From positions 124,001 through 188,000 of the forward strand of contig NZ_CP083560.1 of assembly GCF_025143825.1 (NCBI RefSeq): 64,000 nt of DNA. The letters run 5' to 3'. Position numbers and translations under genes: made by a program. The notes under the pieces were generated by a model. The model was given only the letters and a program-made list of their open reading frames with translations, ran no database searches and had not been told where the DNA came from. Below are positions 1 to 8,843 of the stretch, piece by piece. Origin of the DNA: Sulfitobacter sp. S223 (lineage in GTDB: Bacteria; Pseudomonadota; Alphaproteobacteria; Rhodobacterales; Rhodobacteraceae). Numbering within the stretch: the stretch's first letter is position 1; every line of letters starts with the position of its first letter.

Positions 1-479
1 AGTGCTACTTGGACTTGGTTGGGTGAAATTACCTCTTCGCGCTTTGCGTCATAGGTCCAGCCAGCGAACTGGAACACCTTTGTGTGTCGACGGTGGATAA
101 GCGACGATGACCTGCGCGCACGTGCCAGAACCGCCTTCACCCGTACCAAGAGAAGTTCAGGGTTGAACGGTTTGGCCACGTAATCATCTGCGCCAACAAG
201 GTAACCTTCCATGCGCTGATGGTCGGCTGAAAGGGCCGATACCATGATAATCGGGATGTCCTGCTCATCGCGCAGACGGCTGCAAATTTCCAAACCGTTC
301 TCATCGCCCAACATGACATCGAGCAAGATAAGATCGACGCGCCCGTTCTCAAGATGCGCGCGCACTTCACTTTCGGTCGCTGCAGGCAGGGCAATGGCCC
401 CGTTCTGCTGGAAGAACTGGGTCATCATCTGGCGGACTTCTTTGTCGTCATCGACGATGAGTATTCTGGGAATCGCCAC
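1..479 (-). CDS. OmpR-family response regulator (C-terminus cut by window edge)
   Basis: About 159 residues of a two-component response regulator are visible. The receiver domain (residues 5-115) has the acidic pocket D10-D11-D12, phospho-acceptor D54 in LLLDVM, and the conserved K of VAKPF. The beginning of a winged-helix OmpR/PhoB effector domain follows (FAGWTYDAKREEV). It starts at GTG (479-477) behind a strong GGGAGGT. A sensor kinase is expected beyond the left edge but is not visible. It is transcribed divergently from the sugar ABC operon, so control of that operon is plausible, by analogy with GltR control of glucose uptake in Pseudomonas. That role is inference. Confidence 0.9.
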   Translation of the reverse strand, partial: MAIPRILIVDDDKEVRQMMTQFFQQNGAIALPAATESEVRAHLENGRVDLILLDVMLGDENGLEICSRLRDEQDIPIIMVSALSADHQRMEGYLVGADDYVAKPFNPELLLVRVKAVLARARRSSSLIHRRHTKVFQFAGWTYDAKREEVISPNQVQVA

Positions 480-560
480 TTAGATACCTCCCTTGTAAAT
501 CTCCCGATGCGGCGCGCTTCACACTTCTTACGTAATAACAGGCAGCAAAATCGATGCCTT

Positions 561-576
561 TGTAACAACCTGTAAC
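561..576. promoter_or_regulatory. TGTAAC direct repeat, candidate response-regulator box
   Basis: TGTAAC-N4-TGTAAC gives two identical half-sites with a 10-bp period, lying between the divergent response regulator and the sugar ABC operon. OmpR-family regulators bind tandem direct repeats of about one helical turn, so this is a candidate site for the neighbouring regulator. A TTACGTAA palindrome at 528-535 lies in the same spacer. Confidence 0.4.
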
Positions 577-703
577 GGTCACGTCATTTATTTCATCTTG
601 GGGCGGATTTGGCCGCGTTGCATCCATTGCGTAGTTGCGAAAGCTTCTGCACTCTTACTCGATCGAAGCCGCTTAAAACGGCATTTTCTGGGAGGAATTC
701 GAA

Positions 704-1948
704 ATGAAATCGTATATTACTGGCGCGGTGTCCGGCATCGCATTGTTGGTTGCAGGCGCAGTTCAGGCAGAGCCACAGGTAGAAGTTCTGCATTATTGGA
801 CATCCGGCGGCGAAGCCAAATCCGTGGCTGTTCTGCAGCAAGAGTTCGCAGATAACGGCGGCACCTGGACAGACATGCCTGTTGCTGGCGGTGGGGGCGA
901 TGCTGCAATGACAGCTCTGCGCGCCCGTGTTCTTGCAGGCAACGCGCCCACGGCTGTCCAGTTGAAAGGCCCTGCCATTCAGGAATGGTATGACGAAGGC
1001 GTGCTGGCTGATATTTCCGCTGTTGCAGACGCAAACGGGTGGGCAGATGTTCTGCCGGAATCAATCGCCAACCACATGAAGTGTGAAGGTACATGGTGTG
1101 CCGCACCCGTAAACGTCCACCGCGTTGACTGGATCTGGGCAAACGCCGAAGTCCTGAAAGCCAACGGCATCGAAATGCCGACAACGTGGGACGAATTCAA
1201 TGCGGCGGCGGAAAAACTGTCTGCGGCAGGGATTATCCCGCTCGCGCACGGTGGTCAGTCATGGCAGGACGCAACAGTGTTCGAAGCAGTGGCGCTGGGC
1301 ATTCTGGGGCCAGACGGCTTCCGCAAAGCCTTTGTCGATCTCGACAAAGAGACGCTGACGTCCGACGGTATGGTCAAGGTTTTCGACCAGATGCGTTTGA
1401 TGCGCGGCTATGTTGATCCCAATTTCTCCGGTCGTGACTGGAATCTGGCAACAGCGATGGTCATGAACGGCGAAGCAGCCTTTCAGATCATGGGTGACTG
1501 GGCCAAGGGTGAGTTTATGGCGGCAGGTAAAGTTCCGGGCGAGGACTTCTTGTGTATGTCCACACCGGGTGACGGGTTCCTGTATAACGTAGACAGCTTT
1601 GCGATGTTCGCGGTTGATGGCGATGACAAGAAGCAGGGTCAGGACCTTCTGGCGAAGCTTGTCGTGGGTAAGAACTTTCAGGAAGTGTTCAATCTGAACA
1701 AAGGCTCTATTCCAGCCCGTACAGATGTAGCGCTTGATAAATTCGACAGCTGCGCGACGCTGTCGTCAGACGACATGGCGGCAAGCTCTTCCAACGGCTC
1801 TTTGCTGCCAAGCTATGCCCACGGGATGGCGCTGCGCGGTGCGCAGGCCGGTGCGATCACAGATGTTGTGACAGCACACTTTAACTCTGACTTGTCCTCC
1901 GAGGATGCAGTGCAGCAGTTGGCAACAGCAGTCGCCAACAGCATGTAA
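704..1948 (+). CDS. Sugar ABC transporter substrate-binding protein (glucose/mannose type)
   Basis: A 414-residue periplasmic binding protein of extracellular solute-binding family 1. Residues 1-22 form a signal peptide, with cleavage expected after VQA; it has no lipobox Cys. The mature start (VEVLHYWTSGGEAK) and length match the glucose/mannose-binding proteins of the GtsA type. The start is fixed by GGAGGAATT seven bases upstream. It is the first gene of an operon with two permeases, an ATPase, glucokinase and a sugar isomerase, which supports a hexose ligand. The precise ligand is inferred from family and context. Confidence 0.9.
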   Translation: MKSYITGAVSGIALLVAGAVQAEPQVEVLHYWTSGGEAKSVAVLQQEFADNGGTWTDMPVAGGGGDAAMTALRARVLAGNAPTAVQLKGPAIQEWYDEGVLADISAVADANGWADVLPESIANHMKCEGTWCAAPVNVHRVDWIWANAEVLKANGIEMPTTWDEFNAAAEKLSAAGIIPLAHGGQSWQDATVFEAVALGILGPDGFRKAFVDLDKETLTSDGMVKVFDQMRLMRGYVDPNFSGRDWNLATAMVMNGEAAFQIMGDWAKGEFMAAGKVPGEDFLCMSTPGDGFLYNVDSFAMFAVDGDDKKQGQDLLAKLVVGKNFQEVFNLNKGSIPARTDVALDKFDSCATLSSDDMAASSSNGSLLPSYAHGMALRGAQAGAITDVVTAHFNSDLSSEDAVQQLATAVANSM

Positions 1949-1957
1949 ATGCCCAAC

Positions 1958-1985
1958 TCTGCCCCCTCCATGTGATGGGGGCAGA
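1958..1985 (+). terminator. Intercistronic hairpin after sugar-binding protein
   Basis: A perfect 9-bp stem (TCTGCCCCC / GGGGGCAGA) with a 10-nt loop lies between the binding-protein gene and the first permease. No T-tract follows. It is best read as an mRNA-stabilising or partial-termination element that keeps binding-protein levels above permease levels, as is common in ABC operons. Confidence 0.6.
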
Positions 1986-2008
1986 ACCTCCTATTAGGGA
2001 CTGATACC

Positions 2009-2881
2009 ATGACCAAGTGGCTTGAAGATAATATGCCCAAAATGGTTCTGGCGCCTTCGTTCATTGCGATCCTGATTTTCGTCTATGGCTTCATTGCGTG
2101 GACGGCCTGGGTTTCATTGACGCGGTCGCGCCTGCTGCCAAAATACGAAATCGAAGGCTTCATCCAGTATGAACGCCTGTTTGCATCGCCGCGCTGGGAT
2201 ACCGCATTCGGGAACCTGTTTGTTTTTGGCATCCTGTTTATCGTCATTGCGATGGTTCTAGGGCTGGTTTTGGCTATTCTACTGGATCAGAACATCCGGA
2301 CCGAAGGGGCGCTGCGCACGATCTATCTTTATCCAATGGCCCTTTCGATGATTGTCACAGGGACAGCATGGAAGTGGATTCTGAACCCCGGTCTGGGGTT
2401 GGAAGCGACAGTTCGCGGTTGGGGTTTTGAAGACTTTACCTTTGATTGGCTGATCAACCCCGACATGGCAATCTATGCGATTGTTATCGCGGCGATCTGG
2501 CAAAGCAGTGGGTTTGTGATGGCGCTTTTTCTTGCGGGCCTGCGGTCTGTGGATGGTGAGATCATCAAAGCGGCGCAAGTCGATGGTATTCCCACATGGC
2601 GCGTCTATACGGCCATTATTATTCCTTCGATGGCTCCGATATTTCTGTCTGCCTTCATCGTGCTTTCCCATCTTGCAATCAAAAGCTTTGATCTGGTCAT
2701 TGCGTTGACTGGTGGCGGGCCGGGCTATGCGACGGATCTGCCGGCAACTTACATGTATGCCATGGCGTTTTCGCGCGGGGATATTGGTCAGGCGGCAAGC
2801 TCTGCGATGGTCATGATGATGGTGGTTTTCACGATTGTGGTTCCGTACCTCTATTCAGAATTGAGGTCCAAAGATGGCTAA
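2009..2881 (+). CDS. Sugar ABC transporter permease 1
   Basis: A 290-residue inner-membrane permease of the MalF/UgpA type with about six hydrophobic helices. The cytoplasmic EAA loop, which docks on the ATPase, is seen near residues 184-206 (EIIKAAQVDGIPTWR). AGGGA precedes the ATG. The gene follows the binding protein after a hairpin-containing spacer and overlaps the second permease by 8 bp, which implies translational coupling of the two membrane subunits. Confidence 0.92.
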   Translation: MTKWLEDNMPKMVLAPSFIAILIFVYGFIAWTAWVSLTRSRLLPKYEIEGFIQYERLFASPRWDTAFGNLFVFGILFIVIAMVLGLVLAILLDQNIRTEGALRTIYLYPMALSMIVTGTAWKWILNPGLGLEATVRGWGFEDFTFDWLINPDMAIYAIVIAAIWQSSGFVMALFLAGLRSVDGEIIKAAQVDGIPTWRVYTAIIIPSMAPIFLSAFIVLSHLAIKSFDLVIALTGGGPGYATDLPATYMYAMAFSRGDIGQAASSAMVMMMVVFTIVVPYLYSELRSKDG

Positions 2882-3767
2882 TTCTTCAACACACTCAGGC
2901 ATGGGTCAAAATCAGGTTGGTAAACAGGCACTCCGCTGGGGGCTGTACCTTATGCTTGGCGTGTTTGCGATCTTCTACCTGATGCCGCTATTTGTGATGG
3001 TGATGACCTCACTCAAAAGCCTTGATGAAATTCGTACCGGTGATCTGATCTCACTGCCGCGGGCAGTAACTCTGGATGCGTGGCGTACTGCGTGGTCCGG
3101 TGCCTGTACCGGAATCCAGTGCGAGGGCATGCGGCCCTACTTCTGGAACTCTGTCCTGATCGCTATTCCCGGGGTGCTGATCTCAACCTTGTTAGGGGCA
3201 ATGAACGGCTATGTGATTTCGCAGTGGAATTTCCGTGGCGCGAATATCATCTTTTCGCTGATGCTGTTCGGTTGCTTCATTCCGTTTCAGGTGGTTCTGC
3301 TGCCTATGGCACGGGTTCTTGGCATGATGGGAATCGCAGGAACAATCCCTGGTTTGATCTTCGTGCACGTGATCTACGGTCTTGGCTTCACGACGCTGTT
3401 TTTCCGGAATTACTATGTCACGATCCCGTCTGAACTGACCAAAGCGGCCAAGGTAGACGGCGCTGGTTTCTTCCGCATCTTCTGGTCCATTTTCCTGCCG
3501 CTTTCTATCCCGATCATCGTGGTGACGGTCATCTGGCAGTTCACACAAATCTGGAATGACTTCCTGTTTGGGGTGTCCTTTAGTCAAGCAGGCACACAGC
3601 CCGTCACTGTGGCGCTCAACAATATCGTAAATTCGACCACAGGCGTTAAGGAATACAACGTGGATATGGCCGCAGCGATCATCGCAGCGCTTCCGACCCT
3701 CTTTGTCTATGTCGTTGCTGGTAAATACTTTGTCCGGGGTCTGACCGCCGGCTCCGTGAAAGGATAA
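2874..3767 (+). CDS. Sugar ABC transporter permease 2
   Basis: A 297-residue permease of the MalG type, with six predicted transmembrane helices and an EAA loop near residues 187-210 (ELTKAAKVDGAGFFR). GAGG lies seven bases before the ATG, inside the end of permease 1. It pairs with permease 1 to form the transmembrane channel of the hexose importer. The C-terminus (RGLTAGSVKG) is the typical end of MalG-like carbohydrate permeases. Confidence 0.92.
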   Translation: MANSSTHSGMGQNQVGKQALRWGLYLMLGVFAIFYLMPLFVMVMTSLKSLDEIRTGDLISLPRAVTLDAWRTAWSGACTGIQCEGMRPYFWNSVLIAIPGVLISTLLGAMNGYVISQWNFRGANIIFSLMLFGCFIPFQVVLLPMARVLGMMGIAGTIPGLIFVHVIYGLGFTTLFFRNYYVTIPSELTKAAKVDGAGFFRIFWSIFLPLSIPIIVVTVIWQFTQIWNDFLFGVSFSQAGTQPVTVALNNIVNSTTGVKEYNVDMAAAIIAALPTLFVYVVAGKYFVRGLTAGSVKG

Positions 3768-3772
3768 CTCAC

Positions 3773-4867
3773 ATGTCTCCGATCCTTGAAATAAATAATC
3801 TCTATAAAAGCTACGGCAATACGGAGATCCTGAAAGACGTGAATGTCTCGATTGAGCAGGGTGATTTCCTCGTGCTTGTCGGGCCGTCAGGGTGCGGTAA
3901 ATCCACGCTGCTGAACTGCATCGCAGGGCTGGAGCCGATCACCGGCGGCGATTTGCACATCGACGGGCGCAACATGACAAATGTCAGCCCGAAAGACCGT
4001 GATATCGCGATGGTTTTCCAATCCTACGCACTCTATCCGACCATGACAGTGGCAAAGAACATCACTTTTGGGATGAAAGTTCGGGGCGTCGATCAGGCGA
4101 CCCAAGATGAAAAGCTGTCCTATGTCGCGCAGCAATTGCAAATCGAACCGCTGCTAAAGCGTAAGCCCGGCCAATTGTCGGGCGGTCAGCGTCAGCGCGT
4201 AGCGATGGGGCGCGCACTTGTGCGCGATCCAAAGCTGTTTCTTTTTGACGAACCGCTGTCCAACCTTGACGCCAAGCTGCGCGTGGAGATGCGCACAGAG
4301 CTTAAGGCGCTGCACCAGCGGCTTGATGCGTCAATGGTTTATGTGACCCATGACCAAATCGAAGCGATGACACTTGCCACCAAAATCGTTGTGATGAAGG
4401 GCGGTGTGATCCAGCAGATGGGAACACCTGCAGAAATCTATAACCGCCCTGCCAATCTTTTTGTCGCCGACTTCATGGGAAGCCCCGCGATGAACCTTAT
4501 TCCAGCCAAGACCCGTACGAAGGGCGATGAGGTTCAAATCGAAATCACCCGCCAGAACAAAGAGCCGATCATTCTGACCGACACTAAAAATCGCGATCTG
4601 CCGCAGGATGTTATCATTGGTGTGCGTCCGGAACATATTGGCGACGTGAATGGCCAGAACGAAGATATGCAAGCAGCCGAGTGTCTTATTGATATTGTGG
4701 AGCCAGCCGGTGCTGATACTTTTGCCGTTATGCAGCTTGGCGGTAAGCACGTTACCGCACGTCTGTCATCGGACACCAACGCAACCGCCGGTGTAGCGCA
4801 AAAGCTGGCATTTGACCTGGCGAAGGTCTCCTACTTCTCGCCTGATACTGGTCTGCGGTTGAACTAG
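3773..4867 (+). CDS. Sugar ABC transporter ATPase (MalK/UgpC type)
   Basis: A 364-residue nucleotide-binding subunit. Walker A is GPSGCGKST (residues 37-45), the signature LSGGQRQR begins at residue 135, and Walker B ends in FDEP with D159-E160, followed by a His-switch in VTHDQ. About 120 C-terminal residues form the TOBE/MOP-like regulatory domain found in MalK, UgpC and MsmK. Such ATPases often serve several sugar importers. It lies 5 bp after permease 2 and 3 bp before glucokinase. Confidence 0.93.
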   Translation: MSPILEINNLYKSYGNTEILKDVNVSIEQGDFLVLVGPSGCGKSTLLNCIAGLEPITGGDLHIDGRNMTNVSPKDRDIAMVFQSYALYPTMTVAKNITFGMKVRGVDQATQDEKLSYVAQQLQIEPLLKRKPGQLSGGQRQRVAMGRALVRDPKLFLFDEPLSNLDAKLRVEMRTELKALHQRLDASMVYVTHDQIEAMTLATKIVVMKGGVIQQMGTPAEIYNRPANLFVADFMGSPAMNLIPAKTRTKGDEVQIEITRQNKEPIILTDTKNRDLPQDVIIGVRPEHIGDVNGQNEDMQAAECLIDIVEPAGADTFAVMQLGGKHVTARLSSDTNATAGVAQKLAFDLAKVSYFSPDTGLRLN

Positions 4868-4870
4868 GAA

Positions 4871-5791
4871 ATGCGACTGGTAGCAGATATTGGCGGTACG
4901 AATTCGCGCTTGGCGCTTAGCCTGTCAGGTACGATTCAGACGGCAACGATAAAGACCTACGCCAACAAGGAGTGGGATAGTCTTTATGCGATCATAGCTG
5001 ATTATCTATCGCGTGACGGAATTGTTGCGCCCAATGAACTGGTCGTTGCAGTGGCAGGTCCGGTCCAGGGTAATCGTGCGGCACTGACAAATCGGGATTG
5101 GGAGGTTGAAACTGGCAGACTGAAGGAAGTCTCCGGAGTCACTTCGGCCGGACTGCTAAATGATCTCTCTGCATTGGGGTATGCAGTGCCGCATCTGGCG
5201 GCAGATCAGTTGCGGGTGGTGAGCGCGGACAAGCCAAAGATAAGCGGACCCGCTCAGTCGCTGGTCGTTGGGATTGGCACGGGGTTCAATGTCAGTCCTG
5301 TTTTTGAGCACGCAGGCTCTGTCCTTTGTCCTGCAGTCGAAGCCGGTCACTTGTCGATGCCAAGTAGCATCACTTTGCTGCTTCAGGACCTGGGGTTTGC
5401 GCCTGACCGGTTTTCTACGATTGAGGCGCTCTTTTCCGGTCGCGGTTTCATCTCGTTTTGCAGCAGCCTCACAGGTGATCGGGCGCTGGAAGGAACGACA
5501 ATCGTCTCAGCTTATGGTATTCCGTCTGAAGCAAAGCTTACAGCTGCAGTCGATCAGTATGCGGCTCTTCTAGGGCATCTGCTTCGGGATCTGACGTTGG
5601 CTTATATGCCGTCTGCCGGAATCTATTTTGCGGGCAGTGTCGCGCGGGCGATCATGACAATGGCGCCCGCCGTGTGCATTGATGTCCTTCGGCAGCCATT
5701 CAACATTCAAACGGTAAATGATGCGCCCGTCTGGATGATACAGGATGATCTGGCGGCGTTGTCAGGCTGCGCGCAGTTTGAGATTTTCTAG
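4871..5791 (+). CDS. glk: Glucokinase
   Basis: A 306-residue Glk-family (non-ROK) glucokinase that phosphorylates cytoplasmic glucose to glucose 6-phosphate with ATP. The N-terminal phosphate-binding motif DIGGTNSRLAL is at residues 6-16; VGIGTGFNVS forms the second glycine-rich loop. It starts only 3 bp after the ATPase stop, with no strong ribosome site of its own, so translation is probably coupled. Its position in the ABC operon supports glucose as a transported sugar. Confidence 0.88.
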   Translation: MRLVADIGGTNSRLALSLSGTIQTATIKTYANKEWDSLYAIIADYLSRDGIVAPNELVVAVAGPVQGNRAALTNRDWEVETGRLKEVSGVTSAGLLNDLSALGYAVPHLAADQLRVVSADKPKISGPAQSLVVGIGTGFNVSPVFEHAGSVLCPAVEAGHLSMPSSITLLLQDLGFAPDRFSTIEALFSGRGFISFCSSLTGDRALEGTTIVSAYGIPSEAKLTAAVDQYAALLGHLLRDLTLAYMPSAGIYFAGSVARAIMTMAPAVCIDVLRQPFNIQTVNDAPVWMIQDDLAALSGCAQFEIF

Positions 5792-5887
5792 TCCGGTCGT
5801 GGCCAAATTGAGAGATCGCGGTAGAGACCAATTCACATATGCATCTGCGTGGGGTGGTCATATCTGTTCTAGGCAGGAGATAGCTGA

Positions 5888-6574
5888 ATGAAACGCTCAA
5901 CCATAAATGCAATTATGGCTGAGGCCGGTGACCTTATTTGCAAATACGGGTTTGTTTTGCCGCCCTTCGCTTTTTGGACGCCTGACGATTTCGTTTCACG
6001 AAAGGAAATGGCCCGCAATGTGATCGATGCGCGGTGCGGTTGGGATATCACAGACTATGGCGCCGGTGATTATGACAAGACAGGCTTGTTCCTGTTCACC
6101 TTGCGGAATGGCCGATTGGCCGACCTGAAGCGTGGTGGCGGGATGTGCTATGCTGAAAAGCTGCTGATCTCCCGTCAGGATCAGCTTAGTCCGATGCATA
6201 CCCATGCGATTAAAGCCGAAGACATCATCAACCGCGGTGGTGCGACATTGATGGTTGAGCTTTATGGTTCCGATGATCAGGGCCGCTTTGCCGAGGACAG
6301 GGGCGGCACGGTTCTGTGTGACGGCATCCCGCGCGATTTCACCCCTGGTGAAAAATTGCGCCTCGCTCCGGGTGAAAGCGTGACGCTGATGCCGGGCGAC
6401 TGGCATGCGTTCTGGGGAGAGGGTGGTGATGTATTGATAGGTGAAGTTTCGACTGTGAATGATGACGAGACTGACAACATCTTCCGCGAACCCATCGGTC
6501 GTTTCGCGACAATCGAAGAGGATGTTGCGCCAACCCATCTTCTGGTCAGTGACTACGCGCGTTGGCTTGCCTGA
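5888..6574 (+). CDS. D-lyxose ketol-isomerase (mannose/lyxose isomerase)
   Basis: A 228-residue cupin-fold sugar isomerase resembling the E. coli-type D-lyxose ketol-isomerase in length and layout. The metal ligands can be read as H104, H106, E111 and H173 (SPMHTHAIKAED, then PGDWHAFW). These enzymes interconvert D-lyxose and D-xylulose and also D-mannose and D-fructose. In a glucose/mannose transport operon the mannose-to-fructose reaction is the more likely role; that choice is inference. CAGGAGAT precedes the ATG. It sits 96 bp after glk and is probably co-transcribed. Confidence 0.85.
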   Translation: MKRSTINAIMAEAGDLICKYGFVLPPFAFWTPDDFVSRKEMARNVIDARCGWDITDYGAGDYDKTGLFLFTLRNGRLADLKRGGGMCYAEKLLISRQDQLSPMHTHAIKAEDIINRGGATLMVELYGSDDQGRFAEDRGGTVLCDGIPRDFTPGEKLRLAPGESVTLMPGDWHAFWGEGGDVLIGEVSTVNDDETDNIFREPIGRFATIEEDVAPTHLLVSDYARWLA

Positions 6575-6791
6575 ACCATGCCGCCAGCCTTGGCTTTTGG
6601 ATAGTGGTTTCATCAGAACAAAACATACGCAGTTTGCCCCACCTGCAATCGTTTAAGTCGTGTTTGACGATTTAGAATGGAACATGGCTGGCGTTTAAGA
6701 GTTTGACACACTTAGTATTCGTTAATCAGGTGGCGGGCTGCTATATCCGGCGCGTCCGCCCCTGAACTATTAAATAGAAAGCCTGCATATA

Positions 6792-7445
6792 ATGGATTTG
6801 GCTGCTCTCCTAAAGGAGTTCATCATCCTCTTGGTCGTCATCGACCCTGTGGGTACTATCCCTGTTTTTCTATTTGCTGTGCAAACGGTCCCTCAGCATC
6901 TGCATCGCCGCTTTGCTCTAAAAGCCGTTGCGATATCGGCGATCGTGCTGCTTGCGTTTCTTGTAGGGGGCCAACTACTGCTAGAGACCTTGGGTCTGCG
7001 GTTGGGATCGTTTCAGATCGCCGGCGGGGTGATCCTTTTCATTTTTGCCATGACTATGATCTTCGGCGACTCCAAACCATCGCGTGAGATCGAGGAAGCT
7101 GAGCGAGATCATCTTGCGGGTGCTGTGTTCCCGCTTGCCATGCCGTCAATCGCATCACCTGGTGCAATGTTGGCCATTGTTATCCTGACTGACAATCACA
7201 CGGAATCTATTGCAGATCAGGCCATCACTGCGGGGCTTTTGTTGGTCGTTCTTCTGCTAACATTGGCCGCGCTTTTGGCCGCTAGCTATGTTCACAGGGT
7301 TATCGGTAATACCGGAGCCAGCGTCATCAGTCGCGTCATGGGCATTGTTCTTGCCACGATTGCTGTTGATTCAGTCGTTGGAGGGTTAGAGGCGCTGGGG
7401 TTGCTTGATGTTGTGCCAACAGCTGTTGAAACGCCGCTTGGTTAG
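6792..7445 (+). CDS. MarC-family integral membrane protein
   Basis: A 217-residue polytopic protein with about six hydrophobic segments, matching the MarC/UPF0056 (NAAT) family. The family start pattern FIILLVVIDPVGTIPVF and the central PLAMPSIASPGAM motif are both present. The family has no firmly established biochemical function; the early link to multiple antibiotic resistance was not upheld. No strong Shine-Dalgarno sequence precedes the ATG. It converges on the IPP isomerase gene. Confidence 0.82.
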   Translation: MDLAALLKEFIILLVVIDPVGTIPVFLFAVQTVPQHLHRRFALKAVAISAIVLLAFLVGGQLLLETLGLRLGSFQIAGGVILFIFAMTMIFGDSKPSREIEEAERDHLAGAVFPLAMPSIASPGAMLAIVILTDNHTESIADQAITAGLLLVVLLLTLAALLAASYVHRVIGNTGASVISRVMGIVLATIAVDSVVGGLEALGLLDVVPTAVETPLG

Positions 7446-7512
7446 ACAGCGGAGGCCTGTGGTATAGACAGGGCCGCACGGCTGTACCGAAGGTACGCGT
7501 GTCCCTAATTTG

Positions 7513-7525
7513 CTGATATTATCAG
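7513..7525. terminator. Short palindrome between convergent marC-type gene and idi
   Basis: CTGATA-T-TATCAG is a perfect 6-bp inverted repeat, followed on the plus strand by GGGTTTTCTTC. It lies between the convergent MarC-family and idi genes. The stem is AT-rich and weak, so termination here is only a possibility. Confidence 0.3.
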
Positions 7526-7545
7526 GGTTTTCTTCAGTAGTTGTT

Positions 7546-8073
7546 TTACGTTTCCGAGCCGAAGATAAGCTTGCTGTATTTTGCCATGTAAATCCGAAGC
7601 CAAGGCGTGAATATTTCAGGCGTGGCTGCGATTTCTGCGTGAAGATCATCCAGTGTGATCCAGCGGATTTCCATGACCTCGTCGGGGTTCTGACGGATCA
7701 TTACATCTGCGTCGGTTTCTACAACGAAAATTTCCACAACTTCATGCTCGGTTAACCCGTTGCCCACGTCCGCGCGATATTCGACTTGGCCGCGGTGTTC
7801 TACATGGACGTTGGTAATGCCCAACTCTTCGGCAAGACGACGTACCGCGCAATCGGCGTCCGGTTCATTCCATTCGGGATGCGTGCAACAGGTGTTCGCC
7901 CAAAGGCCGGGCGTATGGTATTTCCCCAAAGCACGACGCTGGATCAGCAAAGAGCCACCTGCCATTAGAAAGACTGAAACAGCCTTGTGGCGCAATCCGC
8001 GGACATGCGCATCAAGCTTTTCGACAGGCTGCATTTCTCCGTCAATCCAGGCTGGAATCATGATCGCGGTCAT
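7546..8073 (-). CDS. idi: Isopentenyl-diphosphate delta-isomerase, type 1
   Basis: A 175-residue Nudix-fold enzyme that interconverts isopentenyl and dimethylallyl diphosphate for isoprenoid synthesis. The active-site Cys region reads LWANTCCTHP and the Nudix-like segment AVRRLAEELG follows. The frame stays open 41 codons further upstream. The internal ATG at 8073 is preferred because GGAG lies six bases before it and the length then matches type 1 Idi proteins. It is transcribed toward marC. Confidence 0.9.
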   Translation of the reverse strand: MTAIMIPAWIDGEMQPVEKLDAHVRGLRHKAVSVFLMAGGSLLIQRRALGKYHTPGLWANTCCTHPEWNEPDADCAVRRLAEELGITNVHVEHRGQVEYRADVGNGLTEHEVVEIFVVETDADVMIRQNPDEVMEIRWITLDDLHAEIAATPEIFTPWLRIYMAKYSKLIFGSET

Positions 8074-8375
8074 CGTGTCTCCGTCAAGTAGGGGATTAAT
8101 CCCGCGTTTTCGTACCAGCCATTTCAGATGCGTAGGGTTCTTAGCGCCAATACCGCACTGTGCCAAGTGTTCCGCTTTTATGCATTTGGCATTCATACCC
8201 GTGTTTTAAGAAATTTTGCCCTTCACCGTCCGCCGGCGTTTGAGTTGCCTCAGTTTGACGCAGGTGTCCTTCGGCACCTTGGTCTTCCTTGGAAACTATG
8301 CGAGGTTCCTCTATCAGACCTTTACCTGAAAGGCCTACGGGCTAGGTAAGGTAAAGAACTTTTAGGAGGACTACC
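8074..8375. other. Divergent spacer between idi and cytochrome c2
   Basis: This 302-bp stretch separates two divergent genes and should hold both promoters. No convincing -35/-10 pair was found. It contains a small 7-bp hairpin at 8262-8279 (AGGTGTC-CTTC-GGCACCT) and the cytochrome leader structure listed separately. The upstream in-frame extension of idi into this region is not supported by a ribosome site. Confidence 0.4.
8320..8356 (+). promoter_or_regulatory. Leader stem-loop upstream of cytochrome c2 gene
   Basis: CTTTACC (8320-8326) pairs perfectly with GGTAAAG (8350-8356), bracketing a 23-nt loop, and ends seven bases before the TAGGAGGA ribosome site. A structure here could modulate translation or mRNA stability. 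The function is inferred from position only. Confidence 0.35.
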
Positions 8376-8822
8376 GTGAAACTACTCGCAGTCACAGCAA
8401 TGGGTATGGCGCTGTTCAGCGCGCCCGTTTTCGCAGACGGCCATGCATCAGGTGATGCTGAGGCCGGTGAAAAGGTATTCAACAAGTGTAAAGCTTGCCA
8501 CATGATTCAGGATGCTGATGGTAATGATATCGTCAAAGGTGGCCGTACCGGGCCCAACCTTTATGGCATTTACACTCGCACTGCGGGTTCCGCAGACTTC
8601 AAATATGGCGATTCCCTCGTGGAGGCTGGCGAAGCTGGGTTGGCATGGGATGAAGAAGCGTTCATCGGCTATGTCGCTGACCCCAAGAAATACCTCGCCG
8701 AATATAACGACGACAAGCGCGCAAAATCCAAGATGTCTTTCAAGCTGAGAAAAGCGGACGAAGCAGCTGATGTTTGGGCCTACCTTGTTTCTGTCGGCCC
8801 GGAGGTGAAGCCGGAAGGCTAA
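8376..8822 (+). CDS. cycA: Cytochrome c2 (soluble periplasmic electron carrier)
   Basis: A 148-residue class I c-type cytochrome. Residues 1-20 are a signal peptide ending FADG; haem is bound at C38-K-A-C41-H42, and M120 in KSKMSFKL is the distal ligand. The insertions around RTGPNLYGIYTRTAG and WDEEAFIGYVADP match the long cytochrome c2 of Rhodobacter, which carries electrons from the bc1 complex to terminal oxidases or a reaction centre. It starts at GTG behind a strong TAGGAGGA. A good terminator follows, so it is monocistronic. Confidence 0.9.
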   Translation: MKLLAVTAMGMALFSAPVFADGHASGDAEAGEKVFNKCKACHMIQDADGNDIVKGGRTGPNLYGIYTRTAGSADFKYGDSLVEAGEAGLAWDEEAFIGYVADPKKYLAEYNDDKRAKSKMSFKLRKADEAADVWAYLVSVGPEVKPEG

Positions 8823-8843
8823 GCTTGCGATCCGGTTGAATTG

